Shown here: positions 33,693 to 42,566 of the stretch, piece after piece
Numbering within the stretch: the stretch's first letter is position 1
Layout: each line of letters opens with the position of its first letter
Assembly (NCBI RefSeq): GCF_041200175.1
Contig: NZ_CP165728.1
Location: 1-64,000 of the forward strand
Direction: 5' to 3'
Length of the DNA: 64,000 nt
Origin: Streptomyces sp. R33
Lineage (GTDB): Bacteria; Actinomycetota; Actinomycetes; Streptomycetales; Streptomycetaceae
Translations under genes and position numbers: made by a program
The notes under the pieces: model-generated
What the model saw: only the letters and a program-made list of their open reading frames with translations
Databases searched by the model: none
What the model was told of the DNA's origin: nothing

Positions 33693-34781
33693 GTGCCCGT
33701 CTATTCCCAGAACCTGCCCCAGGGCGTGAGTGGCGGGACGGCACTGGACGTGGCGACCTGGATGGCCCTGCGCGGGTATCCGGTCCATCCCCTGGCCCCG
33801 GGGACCAAGACGCCCGCTCCGAACTGCCCCGACTGCCGGGGCGGTCTGCATTCCGCGCAGGACTGCACTTGCCGTTCCCGGGGACGTTGGTGCCACGGGT
33901 TCCATGCGGCCACCACGGACCTCCCCACGCTGCGGGAATGGTGGGCGGCCGAGCCCGACTTCGGGATCGGGGTCTCCTGCGGGCCTGCCGGGCTCGTGGT
34001 CATCGATGTCGATGCGCATGCCGCCTCCGTGCCCGCCAGGGACCGGTTGCTGCCCGGTATCCCCATCGACGAGCGGGTCGACCTGACCGGACTCGGCAGC
34101 GGCTACGACACCCTGGCGCTGCTGGCCGCGTACCGGTCCCGGCCCAACCCCTGCGAGGACACGGCGACCCTGCGGGTCCGTACGCCTTCCGGAGGGATGC
34201 ACATCTGGTACCGGGTGCCCAAGGGCGGCCCCCGCATGCGGTGTTCCAGCGGATCGAGCTCGAAGGTCGCGCTGGCCTGGCAGGTCGACGTACGAGCCGT
34301 CGGAGGCTACATCGTGGCGCCCACCACGCGCACGGCCGCCGGCGTGTACGAGGCGCTGCCCGGCGCGCGGCTGCCCGCGGCCCTGCCGCTGTGGCTGACC
34401 GCCGAACTCGTACGGACCGGCCACGGTGTCGACACGGCCGCTGTGGAGCCCGTAGCGGCCCCTGTGGGCCCCGTGCGGGGTCCGCGGGGCCGAGGGCCCC
34501 TGCAGGTCGGGCAGCGGGCTCTCGCGGGGCTCCTGGAGGAGGTACGGGCCTGCGGGGCCAGTCCGGCCGGAACGGCCTTCAGCGAGAAGCTCAACCGGGC
34601 GGCCTTCACTGCCGGTGGACTGGCCGCGGGGGGCCACCTCGCCGCCGGGGAATGCCGTCGGCTGCTCCTCGAGGCCGCGGACCACGCACGACCCCACCAG
34701 ACGCGCCGCAACGTCCTCATCGTCGAAGCGGGGCTGCGTGCTGGAAGCGACCGACCGATCCATCCCGAGGAACGCCCATGA
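33693..34781 (+). CDS. Bifunctional DNA primase/polymerase (module 1)
   Basis: The 362-residue protein is of the prim-pol family (AEP fold). It has HPLAPGTKTP, the catalytic DVD in LVVIDVDAH (residues 105-107) and GGMHIWY near 170. An inserted cysteine-rich block (NCPDC at 44-48, CTC at 58-60, WCH at 66-68) probably binds zinc. It would synthesise primers and extend them at the origin. GTG start; the gene overlaps the helicase by ATGA. A paralogue lies at 55521. Confidence 0.88.
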   Translation: MPVYSQNLPQGVSGGTALDVATWMALRGYPVHPLAPGTKTPAPNCPDCRGGLHSAQDCTCRSRGRWCHGFHAATTDLPTLREWWAAEPDFGIGVSCGPAGLVVIDVDAHAASVPARDRLLPGIPIDERVDLTGLGSGYDTLALLAAYRSRPNPCEDTATLRVRTPSGGMHIWYRVPKGGPRMRCSSGSSSKVALAWQVDVRAVGGYIVAPTTRTAAGVYEALPGARLPAALPLWLTAELVRTGHGVDTAAVEPVAAPVGPVRGPRGRGPLQVGQRALAGLLEEVRACGASPAGTAFSEKLNRAAFTAGGLAAGGHLAAGECRRLLLEAADHARPHQTRRNVLIVEAGLRAGSDRPIHPEERP

Positions 34782-36376
34782 GCAGCGCCGGAAGCACGGG
34801 GTTCAACGCCCAGGCAGCGGCGGAACAGCTTGCTGCGTTCACCACCGAGAACACCGACGTCCCTGCTGCCGCGCGCGGCAGGCGGCTGCCCGCCCAGCAG
34901 AGCGCGGCCCCGGCGGCCGGGGGCGGCGGCGCCGATTTCGTCACGACGGGTCTGCTGCAGAACCTCAGCGACCGCGGCAACGCGAAGCTGTTCGCCCACC
35001 TCCACCACAACCGCTTCCGGCACGTGGAGGGACTGGGCTGGTACGTGTGGGACGAGTTCCGGTGGAAGCGCACCGGCGGGGAGAAGGCCGCGATCTGGGC
35101 CGCCGGTGACATGGCGGAGGAGCTGCCCACCCACGACCCCCGGGGTGTCTTCACCGACCGGGAGCTGTCGCAGCACCGCAAGCGCGCCATGTCCACCTCG
35201 GGCGTGAAGGCGATGCTCACGCAGGCCAAGGCCTCCCCCGAACTCGCCCTGGACCCGGACGTCCTGGACGGCGACAAGTACGCGCTGTGCACTCCCGCGG
35301 GTGTCGTCGACCTGCGCACCGGTGACCTGCACAAGCCGGACCCGACCAGGGACCTGCACTCGCGCGCCACCTACCTGGCCCCCGAGGCCATGCCCACGCC
35401 CCGGTTCCACGCCTTCCTGAACCAAACGTTCGGAGATGACGAAAAGGGCAAGGAGATGATCAACTTTCTTCATCTCCTGCTCGGCTACTCCATCACCGGT
35501 GACGTGGGCGGCCAGGTGCTGCCCTTCCTCTACGGCGTCGGCGCCAACGGCAAGTCGGCGCTCCTCGACGTCGTCATCAAGATCCTCGGGGACTACGCGG
35601 ACGTGGCCCCGCCGGGGTTCCTGATGGAGCGCGGCAAGTTCAACGAGCACTCGACCGAGCTGACGGAACTGCACGGCCGGCGCCTGTTCGTCTGCAGCGA
35701 GCTCAAGCCGCACGACAAGTTCGACGAGGCGCGGGTCAAACTGCTGACCGGCGGCGACCGGCTCAAGGCGCGGCGGATGCGGCAGGACTTCTTCAGCTTC
35801 GAGCCGACGCACAAGCTGTGGCTCCTGGGCAACCACCGCCCGGAGGTCGGCACGGGCGGCCATGCCTTCTGGCGCCGGATCCGGCTGATCCCCTTCGAGA
35901 AGGTCGTCCCCGACCACAGGAAGATCGACAACCTGGCGGAGGCACTCGTACAGGAGGAGGGCCCGGGCATCCTCCACTGGATGATCCAGGGGGCCAAGGC
36001 CTATCTCGCCACCAAGCCGGCCCTGACCGGGCCGAGCGTGGTCCGTACCGCCACGCAGGCGTACGCCACCACCGAGGACCACATCGGGCGGTTCCTGGCC
36101 GAGTGCTGCACCACCGGGGTGGAGCTGCCCGATCCGCGTGATCTGAAGGTGGAGCAGGGAGCGCTGTACCGCGCGTACAGTGCCTGGTGTCTCGACGGCG
36201 AGGGCCTGCGTCCCGCCACGACCCGCGCGTTCGCCACACGTATCCGAGCCGAGGTCGGCGTCGCCTCGCCCAATGAGATGCTCCGCTCGAACGGGCAGAA
36301 GTTCTACCCCGGCCTGGCGCTCCTGGCCGACGAAGCGCAGACCCCGCGCGAGGCGAACAGGGCAAGCGCGCCGTGA
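34778..36376 (+). CDS. P4/D5-type replicative helicase (module 1)
   Basis: The 532-residue protein shows the phage/plasmid primase-helicase layout. A D5_N domain (YALCTPAGVVDLRTGDL) is followed by SF3-type motifs: Walker A GVGANGKS (253-260), FVCSELK (304-310), and a later KLWLLGNHRPEVG sensor with FWRRIRLIPF. It unwinds the origin as a hexamer together with the prim-pol encoded by the overlapping upstream gene. The first 50 residues are linker-like. It is collinear with the paralogue at 56630. Confidence 0.9.
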   Translation: MSSAGSTGFNAQAAAEQLAAFTTENTDVPAAARGRRLPAQQSAAPAAGGGGADFVTTGLLQNLSDRGNAKLFAHLHHNRFRHVEGLGWYVWDEFRWKRTGGEKAAIWAAGDMAEELPTHDPRGVFTDRELSQHRKRAMSTSGVKAMLTQAKASPELALDPDVLDGDKYALCTPAGVVDLRTGDLHKPDPTRDLHSRATYLAPEAMPTPRFHAFLNQTFGDDEKGKEMINFLHLLLGYSITGDVGGQVLPFLYGVGANGKSALLDVVIKILGDYADVAPPGFLMERGKFNEHSTELTELHGRRLFVCSELKPHDKFDEARVKLLTGGDRLKARRMRQDFFSFEPTHKLWLLGNHRPEVGTGGHAFWRRIRLIPFEKVVPDHRKIDNLAEALVQEEGPGILHWMIQGAKAYLATKPALTGPSVVRTATQAYATTEDHIGRFLAECCTTGVELPDPRDLKVEQGALYRAYSAWCLDGEGLRPATTRAFATRIRAEVGVASPNEMLRSNGQKFYPGLALLADEAQTPREANRASAP

Positions 36377-36556
36377 AAGGCCGACGTGTGCCGCCGCCCG
36401 GGGGCGGGCACGCCTACGATGGACAAGGACGATGAACAGATCCACCAGCCGGCGGCGGTCCGCAGGGGCCTGCCGGATACCGGCTTCGGCGCCGCTCGCG
36501 GCGTGGCGGAACCAGGGGCCCGGAAGGGCCTACGTGAACGAGGAAGGATCCAGGCC

Positions 36557-36934
36557 ATGAGCTCGCTACTGACTTCAAGCGATCTCGCCCACGAGGACAA
36601 AGTGGTGTGGCTGGAGGACCCTGAAGAGCTCGATTACGTGCGCCAGGCCCTGGACAAGACCCCCCGGCGCCGGGGGAAGCCGCGCTACCACCGCGATGGG
36701 CGCATGATCGGTTTCACCGAGCTCGGCGACACCGCGGAAGCGGACCCCGACAGCGGCCTGCAGAAGCGGCGCGTCTTCTACCTGCTGCCGCACGACCGGG
36801 ACGCCGAGCCCGAGGGCCTGTACCGCGAGGGCGCGCCGGGCGAGGCCGTGGATCCCCGGACGATCGAACCCCGGCAGGTCGGCCGGAAGACCGTGCGGTC
36901 GCAGCGAGGGCTGTCCACGCCGACGGTTGCCTGA
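36557..36934 (+). CDS. Small conserved replication-module protein (module 1)
   Basis: The 125-residue protein shares VVWLEDPEELDYVRQALDK, YHRDGRMIGFTELG and VFYLLPHDRD with the protein at 58174, which holds the same place in module 2. GAGGAAGG precedes the ATG. Its conservation in both modules suggests a role in replication or its control. No known domain is visible. It is 180 bp behind the helicase, while in module 2 the genes overlap. Confidence 0.7.
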   Translation: MSSLLTSSDLAHEDKVVWLEDPEELDYVRQALDKTPRRRGKPRYHRDGRMIGFTELGDTAEADPDSGLQKRRVFYLLPHDRDAEPEGLYREGAPGEAVDPRTIEPRQVGRKTVRSQRGLSTPTVA

Positions 36935-36968
36935 TGCCGACTTTCGTCTGATGCCGGCAGTTGCCGGA

Positions 36969-37110
36969 TTCAGTCCCTCCGGTCCCTTCAGACCCTTCGG
37001 TTCCTCCCGGTTTAGTCCGGTTCTGGCCGGTTTCTTTCGGGCGTGATGGCTGGAAAGCGCTTCGGGTAATGGCGAAATTCAGTCCCTCTGGTCCCTTCGG
37101 TCCCTCGGGC
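36969..37110. repeat. Second cluster of GGGACTGA iterons
   Basis: Inverted-orientation copies (CAGTCCCT, GGTCCCTT) occur at about 36969-37000 and 37078-37110, between module 1 and tpg. They match the iterons upstream of the prim-pol and so bracket the module on both sides. Confidence 0.65.
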
Positions 37111-37117
37111 CGGCGTT

Positions 37118-37672
37118 TCAGAAGGCGAAGTCGACGTAGTCGATGTCGGTGAACTCGACCAGGAGGCCCTGGGCGCGGGAACCGTTGTCCTTGAAGTACA
37201 TCTCCTGGAGGGCTTCGGCCGCGATCTGCTGGAGCCGGGACTCGGCGGCGCCGGCTGCCTGGGCGCTGAAGAGGCGGGCCGCGTACTCCGGGGGCAGGTG
37301 CTGGGTGATACGGCGCATGCGGCCGTCGTCGGTGGTGCCGGGGGCGGCGGTGAAGCCGAAGCGGGCGCGGGTCTCGATGACCAGGCCGGTGGTGGAGGCG
37401 GCCCTGTCGCGGGCGCGCTTGCGGACCAGGGGCTGCCAGCGGCGGCGTACCTCGGACTCGAGGCGGGCTGCGAGGGCCGGCTTGGGGTGATTGATCTGGT
37501 CCTTGACGTAACGCTCGACCGTGCGCTGCGAGATGCCGAGCAGGCGGGCTGTCTCCCGGGTGGACTTGAGCTGCTTGACGAGGAAGCGCATCTGGGCGCC
37601 CGCCGACTTGGGGACGGGGCGGGTGAAGTGCAGTTCGTCCGCGCGGGTCAGGCTGTCGTCGATCTGGGTCAT
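37118..37672 (-). CDS. tpg: Telomere terminal protein Tpg
   Basis: The 184-residue protein has the size and pattern of Streptomyces Tpg: a helix-turn-helix at about 38-57 (STRETARLLGISQRTVERYV) within the basic N-terminal half, then RRWQPLVRKRARD, and an acidic end LLVEFTDIDYVDFAF. Tpg binds covalently to the 5' DNA ends and primes patching of the single-stranded telomere overhang. It starts six bases after the tap stop on the same strand, as in other tap-tpg operons. It matches the archetypal telomere at base 1. Confidence 0.93.
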   Translation of the reverse strand: MTQIDDSLTRADELHFTRPVPKSAGAQMRFLVKQLKSTRETARLLGISQRTVERYVKDQINHPKPALAARLESEVRRRWQPLVRKRARDRAASTTGLVIETRARFGFTAAPGTTDDGRMRRITQHLPPEYAARLFSAQAAGAAESRLQQIAAEALQEMYFKDNGSRAQGLLVEFTDIDYVDFAF

Positions 37673-37678
37673 GGGGGA

Positions 37679-40258
37679 CTACTCTCCGTCGGCTGCCGCG
37701 TCGTGGCCCTTGATGTGGCGCGCGGGGTTGTGGTTCTCGTCGAGCATCTGCACGGCCCAGAGGAGGGGCTGGGTGCCCTCGTGCTTGACCATGCCAGGGC
37801 TGACGCCGAGGCGGAAGCCGCCGGGCAGGGGCTTGCCTTCGGGGGTGCGGGGGAGGAAGTCGAGCGGGCTGGGACCGTCGGAGAGGTACACCGCGCAGTC
37901 GGAGAGGACGGCGATGGGGTACTGGCCGGCGGCCGTGGCGAGCTTGTTCATCTTGCGGTGCATGTTGACGCGGGCCGTGGAGATGACGGCGGCGCGGATG
38001 TCGGGGCGCCAGGTGGGGCGTTCGAGGGCGGGCCAGGGCTCGCCCGGGCGGTAGCCGGCGCCCTGGGGGCGTTCGCGGAGCTTGCCGATGCCGCCCTTGA
38101 CGGTGGACTTGATGGCGGAGAGGACCGGCTTCAGGACCGGGTGGGCGTGCTGCTGCAGCTCTGCCATCGCCGTGAGGAACTCGGGCTCGGGGAGCGTCGA
38201 GGTGATGCCGAGGTCCGCCATCGTGGCCATGTACGCGTCGCGGAGGCGGGTGTACCAGGCGTCGAGGTACGGGCCGTGGTCGAGGCGGAGCCAGGCCTCG
38301 GACGGGTGGACGTCGTGGCCGAGCTCCTGGGCGTAGGCGAGGGTCGGGGTCGCGTACCAGGCGGGGCCGGTGGGGGGGCGGCCGTGCGGGGTGAAGGGGC
38401 TGGGGAGGCGGGGGTCGAGGGCGATGGAGGAGAGGTCCGCCAGCCAGCAGCCGGGCAGCTTCGGGTCGAAGCGGGGGGCGGTGCGGTGGGTGGCGGGGCC
38501 GAGGCCGACGGGGAGCCGGTTGGCCGCCGCGGCGAAGGCCATGTTCACGTCGATGCCGACGGCGTGGGTGCGGGTGCACTCGGCGTCGGTGAGGAGCTCC
38601 GGGTCGCGGATCCAGTCGTATGCCTCCTCGTCGAGGACCTCGGCCGGGGTGCGCTGGTGGGAGCGGGGGTAGAGGGCGGCGACCACCGGGTGCTCGTCGG
38701 GGGCCTCCGGGGGGGCCGGGTCGACGGGGCGGGTGAGCGAGCCGGGGACCGGGGCCGAGACCCAGGTGTTGGTCGCTTCGTCCCTCGCGGCACGGGTGGG
38801 CGGGCGCAGCGCCGTCATGAGTTCGAGGCCCGTGACGGCGGTGGAGCCGCGGGGGGTGAGGACGCGGGAGGCGAAGGTGGTGAGGAGCTCCGCGAGTTCC
38901 GGGGCGGGGAGGCCGGGGGTGTCCTCGCCCCAGGCGCGGGGGTCGAGGGCGCCCCACGGGAGGATCGCGAGCTGGACGCACTGGCGGCCGGTGGAGGGGG
39001 TGGCGGGGCGGTAGATGCGGGGCCAGGGACCGAAGCCGCGGCGGGTCAGCTGCCACTTGGCCTTGGTGAGCTGCTTGATGACCGGGTGGTTGTCCGGGAG
39101 GCGCAGGTTGCGGCGGTCCTCGAGGGTGGGGGGGAGGCCTAGTCGCTCGAGCGCGGGGGCGGTGAGGACGAGGAGGGGGTCGCCGTCCTTGCCGTTGCGG
39201 TGGAGGCGGGGGGAGCGGAGGTCGGCGTCGGGGCCGAGGGCCCAGGTGAGGAGGGCGGGGAGGCCGCCCGTGGTGGGGTGGTCGAGGACGAGGCCGGAGG
39301 CGGCGTGGGCCTGGCCGGTGCCGGTGAGGACGGCGAGGGGGCCGTTCCCTTCCAGGGGGGTGGGGTGGGGGCGGCGGCGGGGACGGGGGGGTGTGGCCGG
39401 GGGGTGGGCGTTAACGGCGTTAACGGTGGGGGCGGGCGTCGCGGGTGCGGGTGCGGTCGCGGGTGCTGCCGGGGGGTTGGCGTTAACGCCGTTAACGGTG
39501 GGCGCCGGGATGGGGGCCGAGGCCGCCGCCTCCTGGGGTTCGGCGTTAACGCCGTTAACGGTGCGGGGCGTCGGGGTGGGGCCCTGCGGGGCTGTTCCCC
39601 GACCCGCCCCTTCCCGAAACTGGGGCTCCGCCCCAGACCCCGGGGGGGTGGGGGCCGCGGCGCCTGCGGCGCGCGGGGCGGTCGCCGGGGTCGCCGGGCT
39701 CGCCGGGGCGGCTGGGGGCTCGGCGTCGGCGGGGGCGTTAACGGGTGCGGTCGGGGCGACGGCGTTAACGGCGTTAATGCTCGGCACCGGGGCGGCGGTG
39801 ACGTCGACGGTGAGCGGGGTGGTGTTAACGCCGTTAAGGGTGGATGCCGCGGGCGGGGTGGCGTGGACGGCGTCAAGGGTCGGCGCCGGGGGCGGGGTGG
39901 CGTTAACGGCGTTAATGGCGGGCGCCGGGGGCTGCGCCGCGTTGTCCTGGTGGACCTCTGGGTGCGGAGGGGTGGAGGCTTCGGCGTTAACGCCGTTAAT
40001 GGGGTGGAGGGTGGAGAGGCCCTCCAGGAGGCGGGCGTATGCGGCGCGTTTGGGAGGGCGGGGGGCCGTGCGGCCCGTTTCCCAGGAGGTGACCGTCTCG
40101 CGGCGGACGGAGAGGGCCTTGGCGATCTGGTCCTGGCTCAGGCCCGCGGCTTCGCGCAGGCGCTTGCGCTCGTCCGGGTGCGGCAGCGGGTCCTGGGCGG
40201 CGGCTTCTTCGAGCAGGGCGTCGACCGCTGCGAAGAGGCTCTCTTGTTCGTTGGGCAT
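37679..40258 (-). CDS. tap: Telomere-associated protein Tap with iteron-coded linker
   Basis: The 859-residue protein starts with an XRE-type HTH (about 30-65: DERKRLREAAGLSQDQIAKA, LSVRRETVTSWETGR). It ends with the long conserved Tap region (LPPTLEDRRNLRLPDNHPVI onward, including AVGIDVNMAFAAAANRLPVG). Tap binds the telomere 3' overhang and recruits Tpg. Most Tap proteins are about 740 residues. The excess here is a Pro/Ala-rich linker (about 84-290) with eight or so VNGVNA-like repeats encoded by GTTAAC iterons. ATG with GGAGG upstream. The gene lies in a parA-parB-tap-tpg run. Confidence 0.9.
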   Translation of the reverse strand: MPNEQESLFAAVDALLEEAAAQDPLPHPDERKRLREAAGLSQDQIAKALSVRRETVTSWETGRTAPRPPKRAAYARLLEGLSTLHPINGVNAEASTPPHPEVHQDNAAQPPAPAINAVNATPPPAPTLDAVHATPPAASTLNGVNTTPLTVDVTAAPVPSINAVNAVAPTAPVNAPADAEPPAAPASPATPATAPRAAGAAAPTPPGSGAEPQFREGAGRGTAPQGPTPTPRTVNGVNAEPQEAAASAPIPAPTVNGVNANPPAAPATAPAPATPAPTVNAVNAHPPATPPRPRRRPHPTPLEGNGPLAVLTGTGQAHAASGLVLDHPTTGGLPALLTWALGPDADLRSPRLHRNGKDGDPLLVLTAPALERLGLPPTLEDRRNLRLPDNHPVIKQLTKAKWQLTRRGFGPWPRIYRPATPSTGRQCVQLAILPWGALDPRAWGEDTPGLPAPELAELLTTFASRVLTPRGSTAVTGLELMTALRPPTRAARDEATNTWVSAPVPGSLTRPVDPAPPEAPDEHPVVAALYPRSHQRTPAEVLDEEAYDWIRDPELLTDAECTRTHAVGIDVNMAFAAAANRLPVGLGPATHRTAPRFDPKLPGCWLADLSSIALDPRLPSPFTPHGRPPTGPAWYATPTLAYAQELGHDVHPSEAWLRLDHGPYLDAWYTRLRDAYMATMADLGITSTLPEPEFLTAMAELQQHAHPVLKPVLSAIKSTVKGGIGKLRERPQGAGYRPGEPWPALERPTWRPDIRAAVISTARVNMHRKMNKLATAAGQYPIAVLSDCAVYLSDGPSPLDFLPRTPEGKPLPGGFRLGVSPGMVKHEGTQPLLWAVQMLDENHNPARHIKGHDAAADGE
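39408..40002. repeat. GTTAAC pair sites inside tap
   Basis: Sites of the form GGCGTTAACGCCGTTAACGG or close variants lie at about 39408, 39478, 39541, 39762, 39822, 39900 and 39983, with a half site at 39735 and a degenerate one near 39866. All are in the same codon phase and are translated as (I/V/L)N(G/A)VN(A/T). They match the sites in parB and in the 45.0-45.3 kb array. Confidence 0.88.
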
Positions 40259-40320
40259 TGGTACCTCCAAGGGCAGCCTATGTGAATCGCACGACCGAAC
40301 ACACATGAAACGCACGTGGG

Positions 40321-40340
40321 GGCGTTAACGGCGTTAATGC
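40321..40340. repeat. GTTAAC pair site between parB and tap
   Basis: One GGCGTTAACGGCGTTAATGC site lies in the 122-bp gap, 63 bp upstream of the tap start, where a bound ParB could affect tap-tpg expression. Confidence 0.7.
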
Positions 40341-40380
40341 CGTCAGCGCCCCCGTCGTGGGTGCTGCCTCGGATGCCCGT

Positions 40381-41289
40381 TCAGAGTCGCAGCAGCAGGA
40401 GCTCGGTGACGGCCTTGAGGTCGTCCGGGGTGAGGTGGGCGGTCAGGGCGTCCGCGATCGTTTCCGGGGTGTCCGTCGCGATCGTGATCCGGCGAGTGGG
40501 GGGCGCCGGGGGAGCGGGGGGAGCGTTAACGGCGTTAACGCCGTTAACGGTCGGCGCCGGGTGGGCGCGTTGGCGGGGAGGGGTGACGGTGTTGAGGGTC
40601 TCGTCCGCCGCCGCCTCCTGGTGCTCCTGCGGGAGGCGGCCGATGCGGCGGGCCGGTTCGACCTTGAGCTCGCCCGTGTCGACCTTCTCCTGGAGGCTCG
40701 GAGTGAGGTTCAGGAGGGTCAGACGCTGTGAGACCCAGGCCGCCGTCTTGCCCAGGCGCTTGGCGACCTGGGCCTGGGAGCCGTGGACGTCGACGAGTTC
40801 CTGGAGGGCGCGCGCCTGGTCCATCGGGGCCACGTCCACGCGGTGGACATTGGCGATCAGGGCGGACTCGAGGATGTCCGCCGCGGAGGCGGACAGGGCG
40901 TCGTTCACGTGGATGTGCATGGTCTTCAGGCCGGCCAGCTGGGCCGCCGCGAGGCGCCGGTTGCCGTCGATGACCACGTACGGGGCACGCCCCAGCCCGT
41001 CGGTCTGGCCCGGGTGGGCCTCCATGAAGGCCATGCGGGTCGCGACCGCGAGGGGCTGGAGCTGGCCGCGGGAGACGAGGGACTGGGCCAGCTCCTCGAG
41101 TTCCGTGAGGTCCTCGCGGAGGTTGAACGGGTTGTGGGCGAGGGCCTCGATGGGGACCTCGGACGGCGGGACCACCCCGGAGGTGGGGGCGCCGGTGGCC
41201 TCCGCGATCGCCGCGCGGCGCGAGCTGACGCCGACGGGCTGGGCCCGCGCGAAGGATGCCGAGACTCCGAGTTTGTCGGCCTTGCTCAT
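40381..41289 (-). CDS. parB: ParB-family partition protein
   Basis: The 302-residue protein has the ParB N-terminal domain (VPIEALAHNPFNLREDLTEL, then VVIDGNRRLAAAQLAG at 105-120) and a central HTH (about 171-190, SQAQVAKRLGKTAAWVSQRL). It should bind the GTTAAC sites and link them to ParA. Near residue 248 its linker contains NGVNAVNA, coded by a triple GTTAAC site within the gene. The ATG overlaps the parA stop. Confidence 0.9.
   Translation of the reverse strand: MSKADKLGVSASFARAQPVGVSSRRAAIAEATGAPTSGVVPPSEVPIEALAHNPFNLREDLTELEELAQSLVSRGQLQPLAVATRMAFMEAHPGQTDGLGRAPYVVIDGNRRLAAAQLAGLKTMHIHVNDALSASAADILESALIANVHRVDVAPMDQARALQELVDVHGSQAQVAKRLGKTAAWVSQRLTLLNLTPSLQEKVDTGELKVEPARRIGRLPQEHQEAAADETLNTVTPPRQRAHPAPTVNGVNAVNAPPAPPAPPTRRITIATDTPETIADALTAHLTPDDLKAVTELLLLRL
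40523..40552. repeat. Triple GTTAAC site inside parB
   Basis: Three GTTAAC units spaced 9 bp apart lie within the coding region for the linker between the HTH and the C-terminal domain of ParB. The same triple form recurs at 43644-43672. Confidence 0.8.
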
Positions 41290-42557
41290 GAGATCTCCCT
41301 AGCGAGGGCGCGCATGGCGATCGCCTGGTCGCCCTTGGGCGAGTAGACGAAGAGGGGCTGCTTCACGCGGACGGCTTCGCGCTGTTCCTTGAGGTCCGGT
41401 ACGACGGCGACGACACGCGGATCCTTTATGTCCATCCACGCCTGGAGGGAGGAGGTCGCGATGTAGCCGCGGCGGCCGTCGTAGAGGTTGACGACGAGGC
41501 CGAGGTAGTCGATGTCGAGGCTGAGGTCGTCGCGCAGGTCGTTGATCTGGGACGTGAGGAGGTCGTACGCGTCGGCCGACGAGTCCTCCGCCTGTACGAC
41601 GATCAGCGCGCCCGAGGCGCCCGGCTGTTCGGTGTCGCGGCGGCGCCCGTAGTAGATGGCGGCGTCCATGCTGAGCCCGAGGCTCGGCGGGCAGTCGATG
41701 AGGATGACGTCGTAATCGGATTCGACGGGCGCCAGGGCGCGTTCGAGGGCGGCCTCGCGGGCGCGGACCGTGGAGAGGCGGACGTCGAGGAGGAAGGCGT
41801 CCGTGCAGGCGGGCAGCAGGTGGAGGCGGTTGCCGAAGCGCTGGTCCGGGATGGGGACGATCAGGTCGGCGAGCGGACCCTTGGCCTCGCCGGCCATGTG
41901 GCAGGTGAGGCTGTCGCCGCCGATGGGCAGCGGCTGCTGGCCGAGCTGCTTGGTGAGGTGGCCCTGGGGGTCGAAGTCGACCAGCAGGACGCGCATGCCG
42001 AGGCCCGGGAGGTCTTCCAGGTCCAGGGGGGTCGTCTCGGGGTGGGGCGGCTGGTCGCTCTGCCTGCCCTCGTCCGACGCCGCGGCGCGGGCCAGCTGGC
42101 GGGCGATGCGGACCGGGTGGAGGGTCTCCGGGTCCTCGGCGAGGGCCTCGGCGGTGCCGGCGGTGATGGCGGTCTTGCCGACGCCGCCCTTCTGGTTGCA
42201 CACGACGATGCGGCGTACGACGGAGGGCCGCTTGACCGTGGGCGCCGGGTTCATCTCCAGCCAGAGGCGGACCGCTTGGGCCAGACCCTGGATGAGGGAG
42301 ACGCCGCGGTCCTTGGAACCGGCGCGGAAGGACTCCCACTGGCCGGCGGGCAGCCAGGTGGAGAACGATTCGGCGCCCGAAGTGTCGACGGGGGAGGGGG
42401 CGGAGGCGAGAGCGCTCCAGTGGGCGATCCCCTGGTGGACGGCGTCCTGGATGTCCACCCGCAGCTGCGCGGTGCGGATTTTCAACTCCTGGCGGAGCCA
42501 CGGGGGGAGCTTGGAGACGACCTTCTCTCGGTCGCTCTGAGACGAGGGCGAAGTCAT
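41286..42557 (-). CDS. parA: ParA-family partition ATPase
   Basis: The 423-residue protein has a long N-terminal segment (about 1-110, with PPWLRQELKIRTAQLRVDIQ) that may bind DNA. The ParA ATPase follows: deviant Walker A KGGVGKT (123-129), LLVDFDPQGHLTKQLG, then VILIDCPPSLGLSMDAA. The N-terminal extension is typical of plasmid type Ia ParA, which autoregulates the par operon. It is the first gene of the parA-parB-tap-tpg run and overlaps parB by ATGA. Two CTAACG repeats lie upstream. Confidence 0.92.
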   Translation of the reverse strand: MTSPSSQSDREKVVSKLPPWLRQELKIRTAQLRVDIQDAVHQGIAHWSALASAPSPVDTSGAESFSTWLPAGQWESFRAGSKDRGVSLIQGLAQAVRLWLEMNPAPTVKRPSVVRRIVVCNQKGGVGKTAITAGTAEALAEDPETLHPVRIARQLARAAASDEGRQSDQPPHPETTPLDLEDLPGLGMRVLLVDFDPQGHLTKQLGQQPLPIGGDSLTCHMAGEAKGPLADLIVPIPDQRFGNRLHLLPACTDAFLLDVRLSTVRAREAALERALAPVESDYDVILIDCPPSLGLSMDAAIYYGRRRDTEQPGASGALIVVQAEDSSADAYDLLTSQINDLRDDLSLDIDYLGLVVNLYDGRRGYIATSSLQAWMDIKDPRVVAVVPDLKEQREAVRVKQPLFVYSPKGDQAIAMRALAREIS

Positions 42558-42566
42558 GAGAGGGAC

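Noticed and set aside
36714..39056. Very long Pro/Arg/His-rich open frame on the minus strand (780 codons)
   Set aside because: It lies across tpg and tap in another frame, has no domain and the low-complexity composition expected from GC-rich shadow frames.
37298..39142. Long Gly/Glu/Val-rich frame antisense to tap
   Set aside because: It is the mirror of the tap gene; the opposite strand encodes the recognised Tap domains.
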